A stretch of DNA of 64,000 bases. It comes from Paenibacillus rhizosphaerae. GTDB lineage: Bacteria; Bacillota; Bacilli; Paenibacillales; Paenibacillaceae. Positions 17,402 through 27,351 of the stretch are shown piece by piece. The position numbers were made by a program, and so were the translations under genes. Each line of letters opens with the position of its first letter. Positions within the stretch are counted from its first letter, which is position 1. The stretch spans positions 868,001 to 932,000 of the forward strand of contig NZ_JACHXJ010000001.1 in NCBI RefSeq assembly GCF_014192015.1, written 5' to 3'. The notes below the pieces were generated by a model. It did no database searches and was not told the DNA's origin. It saw only the letters and a program-made list of their open reading frames with translations.

Positions 17402-19234
17402 ATGGAGCAGTTGGAAAATCATATTCGATATGTTGGCGGCGTGACCGCCAACACGGATTATCATCACGGACAGCTGCGACCGGTGATCGGTGTCCGCAGC
17501 AGGCAGGTCGTCAGGGCCAATCGGACGCGGCCCGAGCTTTCAGACGGAACGGGGTGGACGTATAATCATGCCCCGATGCTGGCTTATTGGAAGGGACAAT
17601 TTTATCTCGAATATTTAAGCTGCCCTGTACATGAGCATGTGCCGCCGGGGCAAACGCTATTGACGGCTTCGAGGGACGGCTGGCTTTGGTCGGCTCCCGT
17701 CATCCTGTTTCCGCCTTACCGGCTGAACGAGGAGTTTGTTTATCCTGACGGAGAACGGATTCCGGAAGGAACGTACTGTGTCATGCATCAAAGAATGGGT
17801 TTCTATGCTTCATCCAATGGGCGCTTGCTGGCATTGGCCTTCTATGGGTTTTGCCCGCAGCCGAGCATCAGCCCGAACAACGGCAGGGGGATTGGCCGTG
17901 TGGTAAGAGAGATCATGGAGGACGGCAGCTTTGGGCCGATATATTTTATCCGTTTGAACCGGCATGCCGGGTGGACGGAGCCAAAGGTTCAGTATCCCTT
18001 GTTCACCGCTTCCGGCGATCAAGGTTTTATTGAGGCCTGCGAAGAGCTGCTCGCAGACCGCATAGCAACGCTGCAATGGTGGGAGGAAGACCGCAGTCCC
18101 GATGATTTCTACGCCGTGAAAGGCGGAACCGCCTTTAATTCATACAGGCTGCCTGATGGAAGAATCATGGGATTGTGGAAGCATTCGGTCCATGCGATAT
18201 CGGAGGACGAAGGGCGCTCATGGACGCCGCAGAGCCGCGCGAAATCCCTGATCATGGCCGGCGGCAAAGTATGGGGCGAACGCACCTCGGACGCCAAATA
18301 CGCGCTTCTGTACAACCCTTCGCCGGTTGGAAATCATCGCTGGCCGCTTGCGGCGGTAACGAGCAATGACGGCCTGAAATTCGAAGACATGCTTGTCGTC
18401 AACGGGGAGGTCCCCCCGCGGCGATTTTTCGGTAACCACAAAAATTATGGCATGAGTTACACCCGCGGCGTTGAGGCGGGGGATGCGCCTCCAGGTGGCA
18501 GCATGTGGGTAACCTACAGCTCAAACAAAGAGGACATATGGGTGAGTGAAATTCCTGTTCCGATGCGTTCTGCGGTTAGTGAGCCCGTCCACGATACGTT
18601 TAACGGCCTGAAGGAAGAGGACAGAGTGCCCGATTGGAATATTTACAGCCCGCTGTGGGCCAGCGTTTCCGTCTCCCCCGTTCCGTCCGAAAGCGACCGA
18701 AGCCTGGAGCTGTGCGATGCGGATCCTTACGATTATGCGAAGGCGGAGCGCGTATTTCCTGAATGCGCTGCAGGCGAGATGAGGTTGCGGCTGATGGCAA
18801 AGCAGTCGGATCGAGGACAGTTATACATCGAACTGTGCGATGCCAAAAGCTCGGCAGCAATACGGTTGCGGTTAGAATCAGGCGGTATGCTGCAGGTGCT
18901 TCAAGCGGGTACATGGATGACGCTGCAGTCGTATGAGTCCGGCATCTGGTACGACATAGCCATTTGTTTTGATACGGGGGGCCAGCGCTTCACTGTGAAA
19001 CTGAACGATCGTGACGCTGCGAAAGCGTATTCGTTTTCCATGCCGGCTTACACGCTTGAAAGGCTTACGCTCAGAACCGGTCCGGCCCGGCGGGAACCGA
19101 ATATTGAGACGCCGCTGGTTACTGGGGATGTGGAGCATCCGGACGAACCGGTTCCTGCCGTTCATTATTATATTAACGAAATGCATATCAACCCGTTGAA
19201 AGGAGAGGCCGATCCATGGCAGCGACAAAACTGA
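17402..19234 (+). CDS. Beta-propeller sialidase-like hydrolase with C-terminal lectin-like domain
   Basis: A 610-residue protein. ATG 17402 is chosen because AAGGAGAG precedes it; the longer frame lacks a site. The N-terminal 390 residues look like a five- or six-bladed sialidase-type propeller, with repeated Ser-x-Asp/Gly-Trp turns (TASRDGWLWSAP, SEDEGRSWTPQ, TSNDGLKFED). The last 200 residues are a concanavalin-like beta-sandwich (DTFNGL to LTLRTGPA). It is cytoplasmic. It heads an operon, overlapping GH28 by 19 bases. The family is not certain: it may be a sialidase-fold hydrolase or lyase acting on a ketosidic or uronic residue. The propeller call is moderate. Confidence 0.65.
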   Translation: MEQLENHIRYVGGVTANTDYHHGQLRPVIGVRSRQVVRANRTRPELSDGTGWTYNHAPMLAYWKGQFYLEYLSCPVHEHVPPGQTLLTASRDGWLWSAPVILFPPYRLNEEFVYPDGERIPEGTYCVMHQRMGFYASSNGRLLALAFYGFCPQPSISPNNGRGIGRVVREIMEDGSFGPIYFIRLNRHAGWTEPKVQYPLFTASGDQGFIEACEELLADRIATLQWWEEDRSPDDFYAVKGGTAFNSYRLPDGRIMGLWKHSVHAISEDEGRSWTPQSRAKSLIMAGGKVWGERTSDAKYALLYNPSPVGNHRWPLAAVTSNDGLKFEDMLVVNGEVPPRRFFGNHKNYGMSYTRGVEAGDAPPGGSMWVTYSSNKEDIWVSEIPVPMRSAVSEPVHDTFNGLKEEDRVPDWNIYSPLWASVSVSPVPSESDRSLELCDADPYDYAKAERVFPECAAGEMRLRLMAKQSDRGQLYIELCDAKSSAAIRLRLESGGMLQVLQAGTWMTLQSYESGIWYDIAICFDTGGQRFTVKLNDRDAAKAYSFSMPAYTLERLTLRTGPARREPNIETPLVTGDVEHPDEPVPAVHYYINEMHINPLKGEADPWQRQN

Positions 19235-20643
19235 CGGAAGAAAAAGACTTGCCGTTCGATATGCCTGCAGTGGAATTGCCCGTCATTCCGGACGAGGAGT
19301 TCAATATTGTAGATTTCGGCGCGAGGGGCGACGGGCGGCATGATAATACGTCATCCATCCAAGCAGCGATTGAGGCCTGTTCAATGCAAGGGGGCGGAAC
19401 GGTCCGCATTCCGGCGGGAATTTGGCGGACCGGGCCCATTCGGCTCCAGAGCCATATGCGGCTGCATGCCGAATCCGGAGCGCTCATTATTTTCAACAGC
19501 AACCGCGATGATTACCCGTTGATTTTTACAAGTTATGAAGGACTCCGAACCGTTCGCTGCATCCCGGCGATTTACGGTGCCGATCTGGAACATGTCGCGA
19601 TAACGGGACAAGGCGTTTTTGACGGATCAGGGGAAGCCTGGCGGCCGGTCAAACGGATGAAATTGACGGATGGCCAGTGGCAGAAACTAACCAACTCCGG
19701 CGGATATGTCGAAGGGGGCACCTGGTGGCCGACGGAGATGTCTTTAAAGGGCGCAAGCCTCGTCAAGAGCTTGATTGCGAAGAACATTCAGGATCCGGCG
19801 GCTTTCCGGCCCGCCCGCGATCATTTGCGCCCGACGCTCGTGCAGCTGGACCGCTGCCGGTATGTATTGTTCGACGGTCCCACCTTCCGGAATTCGGCAG
19901 CATGGAACGTTCATCCATGGTTATGCGAACACGTAACGATTCGGAATGTCTCGATCCGCAATCCGTGGAACTCACAGAATGGCGACGGACTTGATCTCGA
20001 CTCTTGCCGTTATGCAAACATCTGCGATTCGGTCTTCGACGTAGGGGATGACGCGATCTGCATCAAATCAGGCAAGGATGCCGACGGCCGGGATCTTGGA
20101 GCGCCGACGGAGTACGTGACGATCCGGAACTGCCAGGTGTTTCACGGGCATGGCGGCTTTGTGATTGGCAGCGAAATGTCGGGCGGCGTCCGCCATGTTT
20201 ACCTGACAGACTGCGTATTCATCGGTACGGACGCCGGACTCCGCTTCAAAAGCACCAGGGGCCGCGGGGGGACAGTGGAGAAAATTTATATCCGCAACGT
20301 CAGGATGAAGGATATCGGCAAGGAAGCGATTATTTTCAGTTCGTATTATTCAGGAAAGAACAACACGGAAGAGGCGGTCCCCGTAACGGAAGAGACGCCC
20401 GTGTTCCGCGATTTTACGATCCGCGACACAACCTGCGTCGGTGCCGGCAGAGCTGTTCTCATCAAAGGACTGCCTGAAATGCCGGTTCAGAATGTCCTCT
20501 TCGACAATGTGCTGCTGGCAGCCCGGACGGGGGCAGCCTGCGCAAATGCCGAACATATTGTGTTCCGAAACACGACCGTCATACCAGAGCAAGGAGAAGC
20601 TTTTACAGTGGATGATGCGGAGAAGGTCATCATACCTGAATAA
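19216..20643 (+). CDS. GH28 polygalacturonase-family exo-hydrolase
   Basis: A 475-residue right-handed beta-helix enzyme of family GH28, which cleaves galacturonic-acid linkages in pectin. The N-terminal NIVDFGARGDG is the family hallmark. The catalytic blocks are all present: NGDGLDLD near residue 255, VGDDAICIKSG near 278, GHGG near 312 and RFKS near 343. There is no signal peptide, so it acts on imported oligogalacturonides, probably in exo mode. The ATG at 19216 lies inside the end of the preceding gene behind AAAGGAGAGG, indicating coupled translation. Confidence 0.93.
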   Translation: MAATKLTEEKDLPFDMPAVELPVIPDEEFNIVDFGARGDGRHDNTSSIQAAIEACSMQGGGTVRIPAGIWRTGPIRLQSHMRLHAESGALIIFNSNRDDYPLIFTSYEGLRTVRCIPAIYGADLEHVAITGQGVFDGSGEAWRPVKRMKLTDGQWQKLTNSGGYVEGGTWWPTEMSLKGASLVKSLIAKNIQDPAAFRPARDHLRPTLVQLDRCRYVLFDGPTFRNSAAWNVHPWLCEHVTIRNVSIRNPWNSQNGDGLDLDSCRYANICDSVFDVGDDAICIKSGKDADGRDLGAPTEYVTIRNCQVFHGHGGFVIGSEMSGGVRHVYLTDCVFIGTDAGLRFKSTRGRGGTVEKIYIRNVRMKDIGKEAIIFSSYYSGKNNTEEAVPVTEETPVFRDFTIRDTTCVGAGRAVLIKGLPEMPVQNVLFDNVLLAARTGAACANAEHIVFRNTTVIPEQGEAFTVDDAEKVIIPE

Positions 20644-20675
20644 CAGTGACGCTACATGGACTGGGAGGAAGACGC

Positions 20676-23408
20676 ATGCTGGAAATGATCACGATAGGCT
20701 ACGATATGGATTCATCGCCTCGTATAAAGCACGGTGTGGGAATGCTGAAGTCAGCGCTTGAGGCATGCGGGTACAGTGTAGTAGAACGTCCGGGTGGCTG
20801 GACGTGGGACCGTTACAGGGAAACGGAAGGCAGCAGAATCTATGTCGGGAGCCGCACCCGCTCCGAGCTGCTTGCGGGACTTGAGGAGCAGGAGGTTTTG
20901 CTGTACCACAAAGAAGATCCTGCCTTGGAAGGGTTCTATCTGTTCTCCTGTCCGGGACAGCTTACGGTTGTGTCCGGAGGGGACGACAGCGGCGCATTAT
21001 ACGGATGCCAGGAATTGTCGAGGATCGTCAGGGAACAGGGCTTGCTTCCGCGCGAGTTGGCATACGGAGACGCACCCCGTTTGGTTTGGCGCGGGCCTGC
21101 GGTCGGCATTCAAAAGCAGGAGGTCGAGCCTGGGCGCGAGCCGTTTGAATATCCGTGGACGCCGGATCGCTTTCCTTGGCTGTACGATAAAGCGATGTGG
21201 CTGGACTACTTAGACATGCTGCTTGAACACCGGGGTAATGTGCTCTTTTTGTGGAACGCCAATCCGTTCTCCTCGTTAATCGATCTGCCGGAAGAACCTG
21301 AAGCGCTGGAAGTGACCAGATTGCAGCTGGAGCGGAATGCCGGCATGCTGAGTTGGTTGGCTGACGAGGCCGATAAGCGCGGCATTCGGGTCTTCTTGTC
21401 TTTCTACAGTATACATATTCCCCATAAGTTTGCTGACAAGCATGGGCTAGCCTACAAGCAGATTCAGCCGACCTCAGTGACGAGCCAATATTATCGGCGG
21501 CTGCTGTCCGAATTTGTGCTTGCCTTTCCGGCCATAGGGCTGATGGTGTGCCTCGGTGAACAACTGAAAGGGGAAATGTACGGGGCGGAGTGGCTGTGCG
21601 AGACGATTCTACCTGGAATTATGGACGGTGTGCGGCAGTCTTCCGCCGCGGAGCCGCCGCCGGTCATTGTCCGCTCACACGGCATTGAGATCGAGAAGGT
21701 AATGGAGGCCGCCGCACCTCTGTATCCGAATTTGCATTCCGAAATGAAGTATAACGGAGAATCGCTTACGACGTGGACGCCGCGAGGCGCCGCACAGAAG
21801 GTCCACCAGCGGCTTGGATCGCGGGCTAACGAGCATGTCGCGACGATTCATTCGGTAACCAACCTGGAACCTTTCCGGTGGGGGGCGCCCTCCTTTATTC
21901 AGCGGTGCGTCCAAGCCGTCCATTACCGGCTGAAAGCCTCATCCCTCCAATTTTACCCGTTGTCCTATTGGGGCTGGCCGTATTCGCCAGACCGGACGGA
22001 TATCCGTTTGAAGCAGATGGAGCGGGACTGGATCTGGTTTGAAGCATGGCTTAGATATGCCTGGAACCCGGACAGGGATGCAAGAGCCGAGAGGCAGCAT
22101 TGGATTGCCCGCCTGGAGCACAAGTACGGCAGCAAGGAGGCCGGCGAACGAATCCTTGATGCGTACGAAGCCTCCGGCAAGTGCGCACCGATGCTGCTTC
22201 GACGTTTCGGGATCACGCAGGGCAACCGCCAAACGATGAGTCTTGGAATGACGATGAGCCAGCTGACGAATCCGGACCGGTACGTGCCTTGGTCTGAACT
22301 GTGGAAGTCGCATGCTCCTCCCGGGGAACGTTTGGAAGAGTACGTTCTGAAGGATTTGGCCGGTCTTCCGCATGTCGGGGAGACTCCGCTCGATATCGTC
22401 AAGGAGGTGGAACGGTCTTCCGACGAGGCGTATAACGCCGTGAATCTGGCCAGAAATTCCGTGATGAAGGGTAAATCTGAGTTCGAACGATTTGCCAGTG
22501 ATGTCGAAGCGATACGAGCCATGACGGGCGTGTATACGTGTAAGGTAAGAGCCGCCATGCTCGTCTTGATGTATAAGCATATGGTTGGAGGGAGGTATAC
22601 ACAGAAGGTTGAGCTGCTGGAAGAAGCAGCCGATTGGGTAGAGCGGAGTGTGGCGGAGTACCGCAGGCTGACTGAAATCACCGAAAGCCAATATTGGTAC
22701 GCCGGCGGCATGCAGACGAGACTGCGTAAAGTGCCCTTCCGCGATGGCAAAGCCTTTAACCATTGGAAGGATTGCTTGCCGATGTATGAACGCGAGCTGG
22801 ACGTTTTCCGCCGGAGAATCAGCGAACTGCGCGCGGGTCAACTGCCCTCCGAATTGCTCAGTCCGTCACCTCCATATGAGCGTTATCGTCAATCCCAATT
22901 TACTTTGCACAGTGAGCATGCCGAACTGTTCCGGATTGAGAAGGGCGCCCGCGTGTTCAAGGATGGAAATATTCCGATTATTTACTGTGCGGAAGAATTG
23001 TCCGGTTTGACGGGAATCCGATTCAGCCAGATGCAGGCCGCGCACGAAGAGATGAGTTTGGACATCGAGCTGCAGAGCCCCGCGCTAGTCCTGCTTGGAT
23101 ATTTTCGTTCCCAGGACGATCCGTGGCTGAAACCAACCGAGCGGGAAATCGAAGAAATCCAGCGGACGGAACTGGGTCCCGTACTGCATAAGGGCTTACG
23201 TTTGTTCGCTTACCCCTCCGTAAATATTCATGCATTGCCATATCCGGCAGGGAAGCATACCCTCCGTTTTGGGAGAGGGGCCTTCCTCATCGCTGGTATT
23301 ATCGAAACCGATCAAAAGCTGTCGGACCGGGAGTTCAATCCGCGGAATAATGACAGAGTCCTGCTCGATTGGCTGTATGAAGCAGCCGAGGAGCGCATCA
23401 CGCCATAG
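20676..23408 (+). CDS. GH67/GH20-like glycosidase (alpha-glucuronidase-type fold), copy 1
   Basis: A 910-residue protein. ATG 20676 follows GGGAGGAA. The N-terminal domain (IYVGSR to GGDDSGALYGCQEL) is the zincin-like module that precedes the barrel in GH67, GH20 and GH84 enzymes. A TIM-barrel region follows, with LMVCLGEQLKGEMYGAEW and SEMKYNGESLTTWTPRG as likely active-site loops. The C-terminal 400 residues are largely helical, then beta-rich. It is closely related along its whole length to the protein at 53242. There is no signal peptide. In this setting an exo-acting uronidase is plausible but not shown. Confidence 0.7.
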   Translation: MLEMITIGYDMDSSPRIKHGVGMLKSALEACGYSVVERPGGWTWDRYRETEGSRIYVGSRTRSELLAGLEEQEVLLYHKEDPALEGFYLFSCPGQLTVVSGGDDSGALYGCQELSRIVREQGLLPRELAYGDAPRLVWRGPAVGIQKQEVEPGREPFEYPWTPDRFPWLYDKAMWLDYLDMLLEHRGNVLFLWNANPFSSLIDLPEEPEALEVTRLQLERNAGMLSWLADEADKRGIRVFLSFYSIHIPHKFADKHGLAYKQIQPTSVTSQYYRRLLSEFVLAFPAIGLMVCLGEQLKGEMYGAEWLCETILPGIMDGVRQSSAAEPPPVIVRSHGIEIEKVMEAAAPLYPNLHSEMKYNGESLTTWTPRGAAQKVHQRLGSRANEHVATIHSVTNLEPFRWGAPSFIQRCVQAVHYRLKASSLQFYPLSYWGWPYSPDRTDIRLKQMERDWIWFEAWLRYAWNPDRDARAERQHWIARLEHKYGSKEAGERILDAYEASGKCAPMLLRRFGITQGNRQTMSLGMTMSQLTNPDRYVPWSELWKSHAPPGERLEEYVLKDLAGLPHVGETPLDIVKEVERSSDEAYNAVNLARNSVMKGKSEFERFASDVEAIRAMTGVYTCKVRAAMLVLMYKHMVGGRYTQKVELLEEAADWVERSVAEYRRLTEITESQYWYAGGMQTRLRKVPFRDGKAFNHWKDCLPMYERELDVFRRRISELRAGQLPSELLSPSPPYERYRQSQFTLHSEHAELFRIEKGARVFKDGNIPIIYCAEELSGLTGIRFSQMQAAHEEMSLDIELQSPALVLLGYFRSQDDPWLKPTEREIEEIQRTELGPVLHKGLRLFAYPSVNIHALPYPAGKHTLRFGRGAFLIAGIIETDQKLSDREFNPRNNDRVLLDWLYEAAEERITP

Positions 23409-23428
23409 CGATTTGAAGTTTGTTGCAT

Positions 23429-23485
23429 CCCCCTATAGGTAAGGTTGCTTCGCCCTACGAATCTTCCCGCATTCCTAACTATAAT
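23429..23485 (+). promoter_or_regulatory. CCCTATA-repeat promoter of the orphan binding-protein gene
   Basis: CCCCCTATA (23429-23437) and the imperfect CCCTACGA (23453-23460) have cores 22 bases apart. A perfect TATAAT begins at 23480, exactly 24 bases after the second core. The -35 position has no consensus. Confidence 0.8.
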
Positions 23486-23553
23486 TAGCAACAGCCAAAG
23501 ATAATTCAAGCCATACGCAGAAAGGGGGACGAAGCTGTATTTTCCAGCAGAAT

Positions 23554-23567
23554 AGATAGCGCTTACA
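23554..23567 (-). promoter_or_regulatory. Putative CcpA cre site
   Basis: On the minus strand it reads TGTAAGCGCTATCT, matching 13 of 14 positions of TGNAARCGNWWWCA. It lies about 65 bases downstream of the predicted transcription start and before the RBS, a typical roadblock position for catabolite repression. Confidence 0.7.
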
Positions 23568-23611
23568 AGAAAGGGAATTCAGGGTCCATTCAAAGGGAGG
23601 AAATAATTCTG

Positions 23612-24958
23612 ATGGTACGTAAGATGATGACGACGGTGCTATCCGCCGTGATGCTGTTATCCGTTCTGGCAGCATGCACGGGCAAGGGTGCTGAACCCAA
23701 TGCCGAAGAGTCGCAAACCACCAAGCCGGCGGACGCGAAAACCGAAGAAACCGCCAGCACAAATAACCCGGATGAGATCACAGCCGACCTGACCTGGTTT
23801 GGTCTTGCCTCACCCAAGGATTTTGAGGACCGGTACGGACAGTATATAAAGAAAAAATTCCCTAATATCAAAATCACCTACATTAATCAAACGGATGATC
23901 GCAAATTGGAGCAAGTCATCGCATCAGGCACGCAAATTGATATGTATCTGTCCTCTGCCGGCGAATTGCGCGAGGATTACATTCCGGCCAATATGGCGCT
24001 TGATCTCGGTCCTTTGATTAAGTCGCACAATATTCCCGTAGATACGATCGAACCTGCTTATTTGGGACCGGTGACGATTGATCAAAAAACCTATTTACTG
24101 CCTGTCAGCGACAATAAATTCGTGATGTACTACAACAAAAGCATCTTTGATAAATTCGGTGTTCCATATCCGAAGGACGGCATGACTTGGGACGAAGCGA
24201 TTGACCTTTCCAAGAAAATAACCCGGAATGAAGATGGCAAGCAGTATATGGGATTATGGTTATCTCCAAAGCATTATTTACGCGTTGCTCAAAACTCTGC
24301 CGGGTTTGTTGATCCCGAGACGAATAAGGCAACGGTCGATAACGACCAGTGGAAATTCATTTTCGATAACATCTTCTATAAGCTTTCAAGGGACCCGGGA
24401 GTACAGCAGCGTGCGCTTGAGAAATTTTATTCCCATGAGGACTTTATGAAGGATTCGGTCATCGCCATGTATGTGTACACATCCGGCTGGATGAATTCTG
24501 ATGATTCGCTTCCACCGGATTGGGATATCGCATCCGTTCCGGAGTTCAAGGAATACCCGGGATTAAATACGCAGACATATGCAACTTACATCGGCATTTC
24601 GGCCACATCCAAACAGCAGGACGCTGCCGCGGAAATTTTGAAATATTTAACCTCCGAAGAACATCAGACCACCATGTCCAAACGGGGATTCATTACCCCG
24701 CTTCTTACACAATCGGTACGTGATGCTGCCTTTACCGATTACCCGTTCGCCAAAACGAAAAATATTCAAGCCCTGTATCATGGCAAACCGGCTCCTTCAA
24801 GAACTATGACGCAATATGATGAACTTGTTATAGAGGATGCCTTTCAAACGGATGCCATTCCCAAAATCGTAAGAAATCAACTCGATGTCAACACCGCATT
24901 AAGGCAAGCCCAAGAGAATTCGGATAAATTAATTCAAGAACAAATTGCAAAGCAATAA
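23612..24958 (+). CDS. Sugar ABC transporter solute-binding lipoprotein (orphan)
   Basis: A 448-residue family-1 extracellular solute-binding protein. The lipoprotein signal ends LSVLAAC with the lipidated Cys22, followed by a Glu/Thr/Lys-rich linker. The mature part has the usual two-lobe features (DMYLSSAGELREDY, MYYNKSIFDKFGVPYPKDGMTWDE, ATSKQQDAAAEILKYL). AGGGAGG precedes the start. It has its own promoter and terminator and no permease beside it. It may feed one of the permease pairs at 35352-37231 or 41673-43505; the second pair lacks an adjacent binding protein. The substrate is unknown. Confidence 0.9.
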   Translation: MVRKMMTTVLSAVMLLSVLAACTGKGAEPNAEESQTTKPADAKTEETASTNNPDEITADLTWFGLASPKDFEDRYGQYIKKKFPNIKITYINQTDDRKLEQVIASGTQIDMYLSSAGELREDYIPANMALDLGPLIKSHNIPVDTIEPAYLGPVTIDQKTYLLPVSDNKFVMYYNKSIFDKFGVPYPKDGMTWDEAIDLSKKITRNEDGKQYMGLWLSPKHYLRVAQNSAGFVDPETNKATVDNDQWKFIFDNIFYKLSRDPGVQQRALEKFYSHEDFMKDSVIAMYVYTSGWMNSDDSLPPDWDIASVPEFKEYPGLNTQTYATYIGISATSKQQDAAAEILKYLTSEEHQTTMSKRGFITPLLTQSVRDAAFTDYPFAKTKNIQALYHGKPAPSRTMTQYDELVIEDAFQTDAIPKIVRNQLDVNTALRQAQENSDKLIQEQIAKQ

Positions 24959-24965
24959 TTAAGCT

Positions 24966-25013
24966 AAAGTCCTCCCCCTGCCTCGTGACGGGGGACGGAC
25001 TTTCTACTGAATG
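24966..25013 (+). terminator. Hairpin terminator after the orphan binding protein
   Basis: AAAGTCC pairs with GGACTTT and CCCCC with GGGGG. The stem is strong, but the trailing T-run is only three bases. Confidence 0.65.
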
Positions 25014-25075
25014 AATTGAAAGTAGGGGATTCCGGTAAAACCATCACAGACTCGGGTCGAAATATGATTCGATTG

Positions 25076-25085
25076 CCCTATAAAT
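25076..25085 (+). promoter_or_regulatory. Single CCCTATAAA half-site
   Basis: CCCTATAAA matches the regulatory half-site of the locus and lies 91 bases before the 25173 start. No partner copy is found 22 bases away and no clear -10 follows at 24, so promoter function is uncertain. Confidence 0.4.
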
Positions 25086-25172
25086 CCTCCAGCGAAACCC
25101 AATGAACAATCTTTACTACAGCACTATGCTAATACCATGGGGCGTAGGCACATGACAGGAGGTGCGTTACGT

Positions 25173-27308
25173 ATGATCGACAATAAGCTTAGGGCGGGGA
25201 TGAAGACGCTGCGTACGGTTCCCGGAGGCTTGTTGCTGGGTTCCACGGGCGCGCGTCTCTGGGCGGATTATGTGAAGCCTGCTCCAGGCTTCGCCGGCCG
25301 GTTCGACTTTATTCACAAAGTTAACATCCCGCTGTTGTTCCAGATTTCAATTAACGGGCGATCCTGCAATATGGACACGGCAATCTCCGATTGGTATCCC
25401 AGCCAGCTTCGGATGACGTACACCGACGATTGGCTCCGCTTCGAGGAAACGAAATTCATAACGTGGGACGACTGCGCCGTCTCCTGCCAATCGTGGACAA
25501 ACCGGTCCGATCAAGAAATACGGCTGAAACTGGAGGCGCCTTCCGGGTTTGCTGCAGCCTATGAGGAATACCTGCAGGGCGGGTTTGATATTCCGTTCTA
25601 CTCCTTCGATATCGATGCGTGCATCGCAGCGAGCGATTCACTGTTATTAAACGAAGGAATTAAGGTAGCTCCCGGAGAAGTGAAGACATTTATTGTTGTC
25701 CTTAGTGCGGGGATCCGCTCGCAGGATCCGATGGACACCCTGAAGGATCGAGCGGTTCAGGCGGTCGGGAAGTATACGGCTGACCTAGCTAAGGCCTCGT
25801 CCGAGCAGGAAAAAGCATTTGAGAAATGGTTCGACGGCACCCCGCGATTTAAATGCAATGACCCACTGTTGAACAAAACCTGGGCGTATCGCTGGTTTCT
25901 GCTTCGCCATAATTTGGCGGATCCCCGTTATGGATTGCTTCAGCATCCGCTGTTTTACGAAGGGCGGTCGCACAAGAAGAGCAAACGCCCGTTTTCAAAA
26001 GGAGGATGGGAGTTCAGCAAGCTGATCAATCTGTCCGTCCCGCTTCACATGACCGACGCCAAATGGCATCACGATTCGGCCGCGAGCATGGGGGCGCTGC
26101 GCAATATGCAGGATACGCCGGCGGAAAACGGCATGTACTGCTGTTTAACGGTGGATGAACGCATGCATTCTTTTGCCAATTATATCGGATGGGCGGCCTA
26201 CCAATTATTCCTCGTGCACCGGGACGAAGCTGCGGTTTTGGAGGCGCTTCCAGGACTCAAAGCACAGGTAGCGAGCTGGCAGGAAGTTTACGGCAATGAG
26301 ACCGACGGCTTAATGACGGAATACCGCCACACCCGGACGGGCAAGGAATACCAGCCGAGCTATTGGTATTTTCATAACTATCCACAGAACCCGAAAGATC
26401 CGGAGACATACACCCATGTAAAGCGCGTGGACCGAACCGTCTATCATTATATGAATATTATCGGCGTCGCCCGGCTGTGTGAAATGGTTGGCGATCCGGA
26501 GGCTGCCATTTACCTGCAGCTGGCCGAGAGGGTCAAGAACGATGTACTGGTGAAAATGTGGGACGAAGCTACGGCCTTTTTCTACGATCTGCATTATCAG
26601 ACGGACGAGAAGGCCTTCGTTAAAAATATCGTCGGTTTTTACCCGGCATGGGCGGGGTTGCTGGACAGCAGACATGATCAGCTTGTCAAGCATTTGCTGA
26701 ACCCGGGTGAATTCGCTACAACCTGCCGCTATCCGAGCGTGTCGGCCGACAGCACGGCTTATGCCAAAGAAGGCGGCTGGTTTGGCCTTTTCGTCAAAGG
26801 ACGCAACGGGTGCATGTGGAACGGGCCCACCTGGCCCTATACCAACGCCATTACCCTGGATGCGTTGGCCCGCGAGAGCAAGCGGAGCGATCATGCGTAC
26901 GACGGCGAATTCGCGAAGGGGCTCAGGGAATATTCCTTCCTGCATTTCCAGAACCGTGATTTGTCGCGGCCATGCCTTGTTGAGCATTATAACAGCCAGA
27001 CGGGCGAACCGCTTAGCGATGAGCAGGAATACAATCATTCTTATTATATTGACCTCATCATCAGCCATGTTGCGGGGCTATCCCTTTCGGCTGACAGCCT
27101 GAGCCTTGAGCCGCTCGATATCGGGTTGGATTATTTCGAGCTGGACCGGGTGAAGGCAGCAGGCCAAGACATCCGGATTACATATGGTAAGCCGGGACTC
27201 GGCAGGTACCCTGACGGCATCGAAGAGGGCTACAGATTGTATGTGAATGGCAGATTGGTCTGTAAGCAGGACCGATTAGCAAGTGTCCAAAGTATTTCTA
27301 TTACTTAA
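25173..27308 (+). CDS. MGH1-like (alpha/alpha)6-barrel glycoside hydrolase
   Basis: A 711-residue protein. ATG 25173 follows AGGAGGTG. A beta-rich N-terminal domain of about 230 residues precedes an (alpha/alpha)6 toroid of the GH63/trehalase/mannosylglycerate-hydrolase type. Recognisable blocks are TWAYRWFLLRHNLADP, GRNGCMWNGPTWPYTNAITL (the typical WNGPxWP) and VEHYNSQTGEP near the C-terminus. It has no signal peptide. It lies 43 bases before the sialidase-like gene, with which it is probably co-transcribed. The substrate is unknown; family relatives remove terminal alpha- or beta-sugars. Confidence 0.75.
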   Translation: MIDNKLRAGMKTLRTVPGGLLLGSTGARLWADYVKPAPGFAGRFDFIHKVNIPLLFQISINGRSCNMDTAISDWYPSQLRMTYTDDWLRFEETKFITWDDCAVSCQSWTNRSDQEIRLKLEAPSGFAAAYEEYLQGGFDIPFYSFDIDACIAASDSLLLNEGIKVAPGEVKTFIVVLSAGIRSQDPMDTLKDRAVQAVGKYTADLAKASSEQEKAFEKWFDGTPRFKCNDPLLNKTWAYRWFLLRHNLADPRYGLLQHPLFYEGRSHKKSKRPFSKGGWEFSKLINLSVPLHMTDAKWHHDSAASMGALRNMQDTPAENGMYCCLTVDERMHSFANYIGWAAYQLFLVHRDEAAVLEALPGLKAQVASWQEVYGNETDGLMTEYRHTRTGKEYQPSYWYFHNYPQNPKDPETYTHVKRVDRTVYHYMNIIGVARLCEMVGDPEAAIYLQLAERVKNDVLVKMWDEATAFFYDLHYQTDEKAFVKNIVGFYPAWAGLLDSRHDQLVKHLLNPGEFATTCRYPSVSADSTAYAKEGGWFGLFVKGRNGCMWNGPTWPYTNAITLDALARESKRSDHAYDGEFAKGLREYSFLHFQNRDLSRPCLVEHYNSQTGEPLSDEQEYNHSYYIDLIISHVAGLSLSADSLSLEPLDIGLDYFELDRVKAAGQDIRITYGKPGLGRYPDGIEEGYRLYVNGRLVCKQDRLASVQSISIT

Positions 27309-27351
27309 GAGGTCTTTTGAACTCGCATGATAAGAAAAGGGGAGAGGTCTA

